This document shows positions 7,791-14,853 of a DNA stretch of 29,246 bases, one piece after another. Position 1 is the stretch's first letter. Each line of letters starts with the position of its first letter. The notes under the pieces are model-generated. The model saw nothing but the letters and a program-made list of their open reading frames with translations, was not told the origin of the DNA and searched no databases. The stretch spans positions 1 through 29,246 of the forward strand of contig JBPBQZ010000095.1 in assembly GCA_050955105.1 (NCBI GenBank), given 5' to 3'. The DNA is from JBPBQZ01 sp050955105. GTDB lineage: Bacteria > Pseudomonadota > Gammaproteobacteria > Burkholderiales > Burkholderiaceae. The position numbers and the translations under genes are program-made.

Positions 7791-8906
7791 CTAGACGGTG
7801 TGCCTTAACCCCATTCGTTCCAGTCTCGGCAACACCTCGCTGACAAAAAACGGCAATTCATCGAGTTGATTGGTAAACATTGCGGCGACGCCATTGATAC
7901 CTATGCGATGCAGTGCCGCGAACTGTTCGGCCACCTGGTCCGCATCGCCAACAATGTAGAGTCCTCCGCCCTTCGCTATGCGCTTGCGTACAGCGGCGAT
8001 ATCGCCAGAAAAAGTCGCTCGCTTAGATCGGTCGCGAATCGCAATCAAGGCATCGATTGCTTCATGATCACCGTTATCGAACAGATAATTTTCGAAATCC
8101 TCCGCTTCCTTCTGCGTCGAGCGGCAAATGACCGTACAGGAAGTGAACACAGGCATATCAAGCCGTCCCGCGGCCTGTCTGCTTGCATCGATCGAAGCGC
8201 CCCAGGCGGGAAGATTTCTATCTTCGGGACAATTCGAGAAGAGCACGTCACATTGTCGCGTCGCAAAATTGACGCCTTCCGCGGACTGTGCGGCGCTCAC
8301 CAGTACCGGGCGCGTCGCACCCCACGGCTTGGGTAGCGCCCGCACATTGCGCAAATGGAAAAACTCGCTGTCCACGTCGAACGTGTCATCTCGCGACCAG
8401 GCTTGTTTGACGATCTCAATCCACTCGCGCGCATAGTCGTAGCGGTTGTCCTGCTTGCGCGCAACGCCGAACATTTCGAACTCCGCGTCATTCCAGCCGC
8501 ACACGATATTCAGGCCGAAACGCCCCGCGCCGATCTGGTCGGCGGTGACGAACTGCTTCGCAGCGAACAAGGGATGAATCAACGGCACGTGCACGGTCGC
8601 AAAAACGGTGATACGCCGGGTGACGGCCAGTAAGCCTGTAGCCCAGGTAATCGTCTCCAGCGAGCTCCCTTGGGGATCCGTGGCACCGCCATACCCTTTC
8701 CAGCGCGCGACAGGCAGCAAAAAATCGATGCCGGCGTTCTCGGCCATCTTCGCGACAGCCACGTTGTCGTCCCAGCTAGCGGCCCAGCGCTCAGGAATCA
8801 CGCTCATCCCAATGCCAGCCAGATTGGCCCCGAACAAGCCCACCTTGAATGCATGACCCGCGCCAAACGTAGCTCGTTGCCCTGCGTTCAGTCCACAGAC
8901 TTGCAT
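7791..8906 (-). CDS. Luciferase-like (LLM class) FMN-dependent monooxygenase
   Basis: A 371-residue bacterial-luciferase-fold flavin monooxygenase. The segment IGAGRFGLNIVCGWNDAEFEMFG and the later VLVSAAQSAEGVNFA are characteristic of the subgroup containing RutA (pyrimidine ring-opening) and SfnG (dimethyl sulfone monooxygenase). Such two-component enzymes use reduced FMN supplied by a separate flavin reductase, and none is seen here. The reaction could be Baeyer-Villiger-type, C-S or C-N cleavage. The ATG at 8906 has AAGGGGA about 8 bases upstream. It is the first gene of a trio with the amidohydrolase and Rieske oxygenase, preceded by a promoter and an operator-like palindrome. Family certain, substrate unknown. 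Confidence 0.9.
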   Translation of the reverse strand: MQVCGLNAGQRATFGAGHAFKVGLFGANLAGIGMSVIPERWAASWDDNVAVAKMAENAGIDFLLPVARWKGYGGATDPQGSSLETITWATGLLAVTRRITVFATVHVPLIHPLFAAKQFVTADQIGAGRFGLNIVCGWNDAEFEMFGVARKQDNRYDYAREWIEIVKQAWSRDDTFDVDSEFFHLRNVRALPKPWGATRPVLVSAAQSAEGVNFATRQCDVLFSNCPEDRNLPAWGASIDASRQAAGRLDMPVFTSCTVICRSTQKEAEDFENYLFDNGDHEAIDALIAIRDRSKRATFSGDIAAVRKRIAKGGGLYIVGDADQVAEQFAALHRIGINGVAAMFTNQLDELPFFVSEVLPRLERMGLRHTV

Positions 8907-8963
8907 AAATCAATCCCCTTCTCACGAGTTTGCGTAAGCAATCTGCAATGCAGCACAATAGCC

Positions 8964-8978
8964 GATGGTATGACCAAC
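8964..8978. promoter_or_regulatory. GntR/FCD-type operator at the monooxygenase promoter
   Basis: GATGGTATGACCAAC matches 11 of 12 specified positions of GTTGGT-N3-ACCAAC, with a perfect TGGT-ATG-ACCA core. On the transcribed strand it reads GTTGGTCATACCATC, sharing its first 12 bases with the site at 9240. It begins 11 bases after the predicted -10 box, again a repressor-like position. Confidence 0.6.
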
Positions 8979-8989
8979 GAGCCGGGTCG

Positions 8990-9018
8990 ATAGTAGATTC
9001 GTGATTTAGGCCTGTCAA
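8990..9018 (-). promoter_or_regulatory. Sigma-70 promoter of the monooxygenase-amidohydrolase-Rieske operon
   Basis: On the minus strand a perfect TTGACA (9013-9018) is followed after exactly 17 bases by TACTAT (8990-8995, four of six matches). The leader to the ATG at 8906 would be about 75 bases. The design mirrors the promoter at 5202-5230. Confidence 0.6.
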
Positions 9019-9239
9019 CAGTTGGTGCAAAGCACAAGTCGACAGCCAATCGATTCCATGCCGTCCTATTCGCAGACGATTGCTCAGCTGGAAATTCACG
9101 TCCTCGTTCGGCGTTGACTGCGTCTTTCGACAACCTTCCAGCATCAACGTTTTATCAAGGAGTCGTCTGGGTCCGCTCGAAAGCCCCTATTCGCACCGTC
9201 AACGCAACGCGCTATGATAATCAAAATATCATTTGGATC

Positions 9240-9254
9240 GTTGGTCATACCTAC
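9240..9254. promoter_or_regulatory. GntR/FCD-type operator upstream of the binding protein gene
   Basis: GTTGGTCATACCTAC matches 11 of 12 specified positions of GTTGGT-N3-ACCAAC. It lies 76 bases before the ATG at 9331 and 7 bases after TATCAT (9227-9232), a possible -10 box; another possible -10 is TATGAT at 9213-9218 with a weak -35 (TTCGCA, 9190-9195). Confidence 0.55.
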
Positions 9255-9330
9255 ATTGGCGGCGATCAATGGATCGTCCCTACAAGTTCGCGCAGCGCTG
9301 CCTGCGACGACCTAAACCTGAGGGGAGATA

Positions 9331-10542
9331 ATGCGGACTAGAATTGCTGTGGCGTTGATCGGCATGGCGCTGTTGGGCATCACCAGCGGCGCATCGGCCA
9401 AAAATGAATATAGCCCTGGCGCCACGGATACCGAGATAAAGCTTGGTCAGACCATGCCTTATAGCGGAGCGGCATCCTCGCTGTCTGAGCTGGGTCGCGC
9501 CGAAACCGCCTACTTTAATATGATCAATGCGTCGGGAGGCATCAACGGACGCAAGATCAATCTGGTCTCGCTCGATGACGGATTCAGCCCTCCCAAGACG
9601 GTAGAGCAAGTGCGGAATCTGGTCGAGCAAGAGAATGTGCTCGCACTAGTGGGTTCGATGGGTACCGCTGGAAATCTCGCGGTGGCCAAGTACTTGAACG
9701 CAAAAAAGGTGCCCCAGCTTCTCGCCGCCTCGAGTTCACCCGCGCTGAACGACCGGTCCAAATATCCGTGGACCAATACGTTTTTTGCGTCCTCTGCTAA
9801 TGAGGCCCGCATTTACGCCCACTACTTACTGAAAGTAAAGCCCAACGCCAAGATCGGCGTGCTCTATCAGAACGACGACTACGGCAAAGGCTATCTGGAA
9901 TCTTTCAGACAGGCGCTCGGCGACCGCGCGTCGTCGATGATCGTCAAAGAGGCGAGCTACGATCTCGGTGACCCGACCATCGACTCGCAGGTATTAACGT
10001 TGATGGCCTCAGGCGCCGACACGTTCTTTCAAGCAACGACGCCTAAATACGCAACCCAGGCTATTCGCAAGGCTGCCGACGTCGGCTGGAAGCCACTGCA
10101 ATTGGTACTAGCCGCCGTCGCATCGAAAGGAAATACCCTCGAACCAGCTGGATTAGACAAATCCAAGGGCATCGTTACCTCGATCTATCTCAAAATGCCG
10201 GGCGACCCGATGTGGGATAAGGATCCCGCCATGCAGGAGTACCAAGCCTTCATGAAGCGCTGGGCCCCTCAGCTGACGGCTAACGATGCCGGTTCGGCCA
10301 TGGGCTATTCCGTTGCTCAACTAACGGTAGAGATACTGAAAAGAGCTGGCAACAATCTGACGCGCCAGAATGTGCTGGATCAGGCGAATCACATCAAGGA
10401 TTTTCAGCTGCCCCTATTCATTACCGGCGTGAAGATCGATTACACGCGCCCCTCGCACGTAGCCTGGAGCCAGGCGCAGATGGTGCGATTCGACGGCAAC
10501 AATTTCGTGCCGTTCGGCGAGCTGCTTGACGCGGACAAATAG
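9331..10542 (+). CDS. Liv-type ABC transporter periplasmic substrate-binding protein
   Basis: A 403-residue type I periplasmic binding protein. Residues 1-23 form a signal peptide (hydrophobic core AVALIGMALLG, cleavage after ASA). The mature part starts TDTEIKLGQTMPYSG, followed by GGINGRKINLVSLDDGFSPPKTVEQVRNLVE, the ALVGSMGT segment and QNDDYGKGY, all typical of the LivJ/Peripla_BP_6 group. It binds a small acid or amino acid in the periplasm and hands it to a Liv-type permease. No permease or ATPase genes are present in the window, so it is an orphan. GGGGAGATA before the ATG is a good ribosome site. It is divergent from the monooxygenase trio and carries the same operator motif, suggesting it captures the substrate of that pathway. 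The broken gene at 1-197 is a related paralogue. Confidence 0.92.
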   Translation: MRTRIAVALIGMALLGITSGASAKNEYSPGATDTEIKLGQTMPYSGAASSLSELGRAETAYFNMINASGGINGRKINLVSLDDGFSPPKTVEQVRNLVEQENVLALVGSMGTAGNLAVAKYLNAKKVPQLLAASSSPALNDRSKYPWTNTFFASSANEARIYAHYLLKVKPNAKIGVLYQNDDYGKGYLESFRQALGDRASSMIVKEASYDLGDPTIDSQVLTLMASGADTFFQATTPKYATQAIRKAADVGWKPLQLVLAAVASKGNTLEPAGLDKSKGIVTSIYLKMPGDPMWDKDPAMQEYQAFMKRWAPQLTANDAGSAMGYSVAQLTVEILKRAGNNLTRQNVLDQANHIKDFQLPLFITGVKIDYTRPSHVAWSQAQMVRFDGNNFVPFGELLDADK

Positions 10543-10553
10543 ACCTTTAGTCG

Positions 10554-10592
10554 GTTCCCTGGCGGAGTTGCTAGGCTCTCTGATCAGGGAAC
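10554..10592. terminator. Hairpin between convergent genes
   Basis: GTTCCCTG (10554-10561) pairs perfectly with CAGGGAAC (10585-10592) around a 23-base loop. It lies just after the binding protein gene and just after the end of the convergent thiolase, so it may stop both transcripts. There is no run of T residues, hence modest confidence. Confidence 0.4.
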
Positions 10593-10626
10593 AAGCCCGG
10601 CATCCAGCGTGAGGCGAGAGTGGCCC

Positions 10627-11811
10627 TCAAACGATCTCAAGCGCCAGCGCAATCCCCTGCCCGCCGCCAATGCACAAGGTGACGATGCCTCGCTTGAGGC
10701 CGTCACGGCGCATCGAATGCAACAGGCGGGTCGTCAGCACCGCACCGGTTGCACCGATCGGATGCCCGTGCGCGATCGCGCCGCCTTCTACGTTGACGAT
10801 ATCCGGCGCGAGACCCAGCTCCCGTATCACCGCCAACGGCACCGCCGCGAACGCTTCGTTGATCTCGACACGGTCAATGTCCGGCAATCGCCACACAGCG
10901 CGCTCAAGCGCCATCTTCACGGCTGGCACCGGACCCAGCCCGAACATGCCCGGCTCGACTGCACCGACGCCATACGCGACCAGTCGCGCGAAAGGTTCGA
11001 GCTGATGCGCATCGGCAAAACCGCGTTCGGCCACTACCATCGCCGCCGCGCCGCTATTCAGGCCCGGCGCGTTGCCCGCCGTGATCGTACCGTCGGGACG
11101 AAACGCAGGACGCAATTTCGCGAGCGTTTCGACAGTCGTATCGGCGCGTGCTGGTTCGTCGGTTGCGAACCGTATCGGCGCCTTGCGGCTTTTGATATCG
11201 ATCGCCACCAACTCGGCGTCGAACGCGCCACGCTGCTGGGCGGCAACGAAGCGCTGTTGCGAGCGCGCCGCCCAGCGGTCCTGCGCTTCGCGTGTCAAAT
11301 CGAAGCGCGCGACAAGGTCTTCGGTATGCCAGCCGGAATGTTCGCCAGAGAAAGCGTCGTTCAGACCATCGCGCAGCAGACTGTCGTGGATCTGCGCATT
11401 CCCCATGCGGTAACCCCAGCGCCCCCCGTCCAGCAAATAAGGCGCGCGATCCATGTTCTCCATACCGCCCGCGACAGCAACGTCGCCGTAGCCCAGCCAG
11501 ATCTCCTGCGCGGCGCTTGCAATCGCCTGCGCACCTGATCCACATACGCGATTCACCGTCAGCGCTGGCACTGCGACAGGCACGCCGCCGCCAATCGATG
11601 CCTGCCTGGCCGGATTCATCTTATTGCCTGCCTGAACCACATTCCCCATCACCACGGATGCCAGTTTTGCGGGATCGAGACCGCTGCGCTGCAAGGTCTC
11701 GCGGACGACAGCAGCGCCCAGCGCGGTCGCGGGTACGTCCTTCAGCGCGCCGTTGAAGGCGCCGATCGGCGTTCTTACCGGATTGCAGATCACTACTTCA
11801 CGCGTGCTCAT
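10627..11811 (-). CDS. Acetyl-CoA C-acetyltransferase (thiolase 2)
   Basis: A 394-residue thiolase with all catalytic residues: C90 in NRVCGSGAQA, H350 in GGAIAHGHPIGATG and C380 in CIGGGQGIAL, the canonical form. It makes or cleaves acetoacetyl-CoA or other 3-ketoacyl-CoAs in the cytoplasm. The start ATG at 11811 has GGAGAG about 8 bases upstream. It is distinct from the thiolase at 1093-2274, which has CEAGG at the last motif and much different flanks, so it is not a recent duplicate. It stands alone, convergent with the binding protein and divergent from the DUF4148 gene; no copy of the local operator motif is seen upstream. It could serve either neighbouring pathway or general acetyl-CoA metabolism. 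Confidence 0.92.
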   Translation of the reverse strand: MSTREVVICNPVRTPIGAFNGALKDVPATALGAAVVRETLQRSGLDPAKLASVVMGNVVQAGNKMNPARQASIGGGVPVAVPALTVNRVCGSGAQAIASAAQEIWLGYGDVAVAGGMENMDRAPYLLDGGRWGYRMGNAQIHDSLLRDGLNDAFSGEHSGWHTEDLVARFDLTREAQDRWAARSQQRFVAAQQRGAFDAELVAIDIKSRKAPIRFATDEPARADTTVETLAKLRPAFRPDGTITAGNAPGLNSGAAAMVVAERGFADAHQLEPFARLVAYGVGAVEPGMFGLGPVPAVKMALERAVWRLPDIDRVEINEAFAAVPLAVIRELGLAPDIVNVEGGAIAHGHPIGATGAVLTTRLLHSMRRDGLKRGIVTLCIGGGQGIALALEIV

Positions 11812-12033
11812 GGTTGTCTCTCCGATTCAAGTCAGTTAGGCGCGACGCCGCGTGCGTGCCAGGCCTTCTTTATCGCTTTCGACACCGCGGCTAACTCTGC
11901 AGACCATCATTCTGCGCCCGTTAACACCGCAGTAAGCGAGGCAACGGACACAAGGCTCCAGTGCGGGAATGGCAGATGCTCAGAAAACACCAAGCACCCG
12001 GCCCAACCCCAGTGGCCGCTCAAGGGAACCGTC

Positions 12034-12345
12034 ATGAAAAGCACCGCATGCTTCGCCGTATTACTCATTTGCGCCAGCACCGCTTCGTACGCACAGCAAG
12101 CTCCTGCGTCGACCGTCTCGCCGTCGCCCTCCAACGCCCCGATGACCCGCGCGCAAGCAAACCAGCAGCTCCAGCAACTCGAGAGCGCCGGCTATAACCC
12201 TGGAGAAAACGACTATTACTATCCGAATAATCTACAGGCAGCGCAGCAACGCGTCGCTGCTGGCCAGGGCAGCGGACAGCCGGTCCGGCCATTGCCTTCC
12301 GTTGTCACGCCACAGGGATCGATGGGATTCGGCGGCGGCGGTTGA
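12034..12345 (+). CDS. DUF4148 family secreted small protein
   Basis: A 103-residue protein with a signal peptide (MKSTACFAVLLICASTASYA, cleavage before QQ) and a DUF4148 core, MTRAQANQQLQQLESAGYNP followed by YYYPNNLQAAQQRVAA. The C-terminus is a short Pro/Gly tail ending GFGGGG. Members of this family are abundant in Burkholderiaceae, often in many copies; their function is unknown and they are thought to be periplasmic. AGGGA lies about 6 bases before the ATG. It has no visible functional tie to its neighbours and is most useful here as a taxonomic marker. Confidence 0.85.
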   Translation: MKSTACFAVLLICASTASYAQQAPASTVSPSPSNAPMTRAQANQQLQQLESAGYNPGENDYYYPNNLQAAQQRVAAGQGSGQPVRPLPSVVTPQGSMGFGGGG

Positions 12346-12408
12346 CAGCGCAAGCGCAGGCGGCCTGGCCACTGAGCCGGCCCGATCGGCTATTAGCGCG
12401 CAGATGCG

Positions 12409-12433
12409 GGGCGCACCAGCCCCCATTGCGCCC
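12409..12433. terminator. Hairpin between DUF4148 gene and methyltransferase gene
   Basis: GGGCGCA (12409-12415) pairs perfectly with TGCGCCC (12427-12433) around an 11-base loop, directly at the 3' end of the convergent methyltransferase gene. It is GC-rich and could terminate both genes, though no T run follows. Confidence 0.4.
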
Positions 12434-12435
12434 AC

Positions 12436-13254
12436 CTATGTACGGACTGGCTTGTACGCAACATAGTGTAGCCACCACGCATCGGCATCTCCGTTGGCGG
12501 CGATCTCTTGCCCATCCTCGCTTCCAAATACCGCCTTCAGCTCCAGGCCCAGCCGCTCAAGTTCGCGCCGCTGGTTGGCCAATGTCGTGTACACGATGAC
12601 TATGCCGAAATTATGCGCGGCACTATTTCCGATCGAGTAGCCATCAAAGTCCTGCGTGCTGCCCGAATAGCGTAGGTAGTTGTACAAGCCAATGGGGAAG
12701 CCGAGCAGTGACCGCACACTGCGACCGGCGAGCTTGATCGGATTTAACGTGAAACGCGGCAGTAGCCGCCAAATGCTCTCGCGATAGCCCGGACCATTAC
12801 GGTTGTGTGAAGAGAATAATAGATAACCGCCCGGACGAAGAACCCGATTCATCTCGCGCAAAATCGCCAGGCGATCTTCGAAGCCGACGGAGTCAATGCC
12901 GTTATAACTGAACATTACCAGCGCAAAGTGGTTTGAAGGCAGTGTCGACATGTCCCGTGCGTCCATATGGCGCAGATCCGCTTGCGGGAAACGCTTCTTC
13001 GAGTGCGCTAGCAGCTTGGGCGTGTAGTCAATGCCGACATAGTCGCTGGAAATAACCGACAACAACGGCACCGTTCGGCCGCCGCCGATGCCGATGTCCA
13101 GAATGGGCTGCCCCAGACATTGTGGTTTCACCCACTCCAGCGCGGCCTGTTCGCCGGGATCGCTCCAAGTGGTCGATTTTGCGTACCAACGTGCTGCGTC
13201 CCGCGAATTCCATGCGGCCTGATTGACCTTGTCGATATCGATACGATGGCTCAT
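12436..13254 (-). CDS. Class I SAM-dependent methyltransferase
   Basis: A 272-residue Rossmann-fold methyltransferase. Motif I is ILDIGIGGGRT at 51-61, the acidic residue after strand 2 is in YVGIDYTP at 72-79, followed by MDARDMSTLP and the post-motif VLRPGGYLLFSSHN, all typical of the Methyltransf_11/25 group that methylates small molecules. The C-terminal 100 residues (LLPRFTLNPIKLAGRS...) are variable and should define the acceptor, which I cannot identify. The start at 13254 has an excellent GGAGG ribosome site. It is a single-gene unit flanked by convergent DUF4148 and a 350-base gap, so context gives no clue to its pathway. Confidence 0.85.
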   Translation of the reverse strand: MSHRIDIDKVNQAAWNSRDAARWYAKSTTWSDPGEQAALEWVKPQCLGQPILDIGIGGGRTVPLLSVISSDYVGIDYTPKLLAHSKKRFPQADLRHMDARDMSTLPSNHFALVMFSYNGIDSVGFEDRLAILREMNRVLRPGGYLLFSSHNRNGPGYRESIWRLLPRFTLNPIKLAGRSVRSLLGFPIGLYNYLRYSGSTQDFDGYSIGNSAAHNFGIVIVYTTLANQRRELERLGLELKAVFGSEDGQEIAANGDADAWWLHYVAYKPVRT

Positions 13255-13604
13255 GCGCGCCCTCCTTCCTCCCCTGACTGTGCCACATATTTGTCAGGCA
13301 CGACCGCTCGTCGGCGGCGGTACGTCAGAGCAGCTCGGGCAAGCCATGCATGTGTCCGTAGACAACAAGCCGCGTAATTACTGGGAAAATCTGGGAATGG
13401 TAGAGTGAAGGGGTATGATTTTCACTCGACCAATTTCTCCAGGCTTTAGCCGGTCATGCGGCCGCGATATCCCCATCGGTATAGCGCGAACAGTAACCAG
13501 AACGACGCTCATCATCGGGAGTGCTGTATAGCTGCGGTCATCTGGGAATGCGTTGGTCGAAGGACACGGGTAGTCGTGCGCCGTCGCCCCCATGAAAATC
13601 ATGG
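13255..13604. other. Intergenic region, no gene recognised
   Basis: The 350 bases between the methyltransferase start and the aminotransferase stop contain only short frames with atypical composition (for example a 74-codon minus frame at 13378-13602 without a credible ribosome site or family resemblance). The one clear structure is the hairpin at 13403-13427. Confidence 0.5.
13403..13427. terminator. Hairpin downstream of the aminotransferase gene
   Basis: GAGTGAA (13403-13409) pairs perfectly with TTCACTC (13421-13427) around an 11-base loop. On the minus strand it lies about 180 bases after the end of the lysine cluster and could end that transcript. No strong T run follows, so this is tentative. 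Confidence 0.3.
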
Positions 13605-14810
13605 TTAATCCAACGTAGCGGCATACGCGCGCTGAAGGCGCGCGACACCGTCCTCAATCTGTTCGAGATTGGGTGCCGCAAAGGAAAGACGTAGTGAGGC
13701 CGTATCTGGCTTGTTCGAGAAGAATGCCTCGCCAGGAACAAAAATGACTCCCTGGTCGCACGCATGTTGCAATAGTTCGGAAGAGTTGGCGCCGGCGATC
13801 CGCGCCCACACGAACATGCCGCCTTCTGGCCGATGAAAGTGCATCGCATCGCCCATTCGCGAGCGCAAGGCATCGCATAGCCGAGCGCACTTCCGTCCAT
13901 ACATCGTTGTAATCAAATGCAGGTGGCGCTCGAGGGCGCCGTCCGCTAAATACTCGGCCGCAATCGCCTGGGTCCAGGGCGAGCTGCAAAGATCCACGGT
14001 CTGCTTCGCAATGATGCAGCGACGCGCGATCTCGGGCGGCGCGACCGTCCAGCCCACTCTCAACCCCGGGGCGATTATCTTCGAGACGCTTGCAAAGTGC
14101 ACCACCCAGTCGCGCGAACCCTCGACTTCACTCGACAACGCGAGAATCGACGGGATGGCGCTGCCCGCGAACCGCAGGTCGCCGTATGGATCGTCCTCGA
14201 CAATCAGTAATTCGTGCTTTGTCGCAAGCTCCAGCAACGCAATGCGCCGCGCCCGTGTAAGCGTTGCGCCAGTGGGATTCGCGAACGTGGGCACTGTGTA
14301 AAGGAGCTTCGCTCCCGCCGCCGCGCCCGAGGCCAGCAGTGCGGCCAGCGCATCGATGTCCAGACCTTCGCCGTCCACCGGCACCGTGACGATCTTGGCT
14401 TGTTGAAGTTTTAACGCTTGCAAGGTAGCGGAATAGGCCGGCTGTTCGGTAAGGACCACGTCGCCGGGAGCGACGAGGATACGCAGCAGCAAGTCGAGTC
14501 CCTGCTGGGAACCTGTTGTCACCAATAGCTCGTTCGACGCGCACGTCACGCCGCGACGTGCCATCAGTTTCACCAATTCCTGCTTGAGCTCGGGTAATCC
14601 GTCGGTTGGCCCATACTGCAGGCAGCGGGCCGGGACCTGATAGGCGCGTGCTTGCGCCGCTTGCAAGCCGTTGGCATCCATCAAGTCGCTTGCCGGGTAA
14701 CCCCCGGCGAATGAAATCATCCCCGGCCGGTTCATGAACTTGAATAGCTCGCGAATCGGCGAGCCGGAAGGATCTTGGAATGGGGCAGTGAAATCGTACA
14801 TGTCATCCAT
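13605..14810 (-). CDS. PLP-dependent aminotransferase, LysN/2-aminoadipate type
   Basis: A 401-residue fold-type I aminotransferase of the group containing 2-aminoadipate transaminase (LysN) and the MocR-type domain. The pyridoxal phosphate lysine is K244 in HFASVSKIIAPGLRVGW, the ring-nitrogen aspartate is D207 in VEDDPYGDLRF, FANPTG at 177-182 and the carboxylate arginine near SLRLSFAAP are present. There is no DNA-binding domain. The start is set at ATG 14810 (MDDMYDF); the longer open frame to 14990 would run into the preceding gene, and an alternative ATG at 14801 exists. No strong ribosome site is seen. It follows the ALDH7-type gene by 43 bases, and its expected role is 2-aminoadipate to 2-oxoadipate, with 2-oxoglutarate as amino acceptor. 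The substrate is inferred from context and family. Confidence 0.85.
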   Translation of the reverse strand: MDDMYDFTAPFQDPSGSPIRELFKFMNRPGMISFAGGYPASDLMDANGLQAAQARAYQVPARCLQYGPTDGLPELKQELVKLMARRGVTCASNELLVTTGSQQGLDLLLRILVAPGDVVLTEQPAYSATLQALKLQQAKIVTVPVDGEGLDIDALAALLASGAAAGAKLLYTVPTFANPTGATLTRARRIALLELATKHELLIVEDDPYGDLRFAGSAIPSILALSSEVEGSRDWVVHFASVSKIIAPGLRVGWTVAPPEIARRCIIAKQTVDLCSSPWTQAIAAEYLADGALERHLHLITTMYGRKCARLCDALRSRMGDAMHFHRPEGGMFVWARIAGANSSELLQHACDQGVIFVPGEAFFSNKPDTASLRLSFAAPNLEQIEDGVARLQRAYAATLD

Positions 14811-14853
14811 GGGTGCTGGCCGGGCGTACCAATTTTTCGATATCAAGGCGGCA

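Larger units (their letters stand above)
8907..9330. other. Divergent control region of the monooxygenase trio and the binding protein
   Basis: These 424 bases contain no convincing gene. They hold a minus-strand promoter (8990-9018) with an operator-like palindrome (8964-8978), a GTTGGT half-site next to the -35 box (9021-9026), and on the plus side an inverted repeat ATGATA-N7-TATCAT (9214-9232) followed by another operator-like site (9240-9254). Confidence 0.55.

Noticed and set aside
1093..11811. The two thiolases as a recent duplication
   Set aside because: They differ in the third catalytic motif (CEAGG against CIGGG), in loops and in N-termini, so they are distant paralogues.
13378..13602. 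74-codon minus-strand frame in the gap before the methyltransferase
   Set aside because: No ribosome site, signal peptide or family resemblance; composition looks random.
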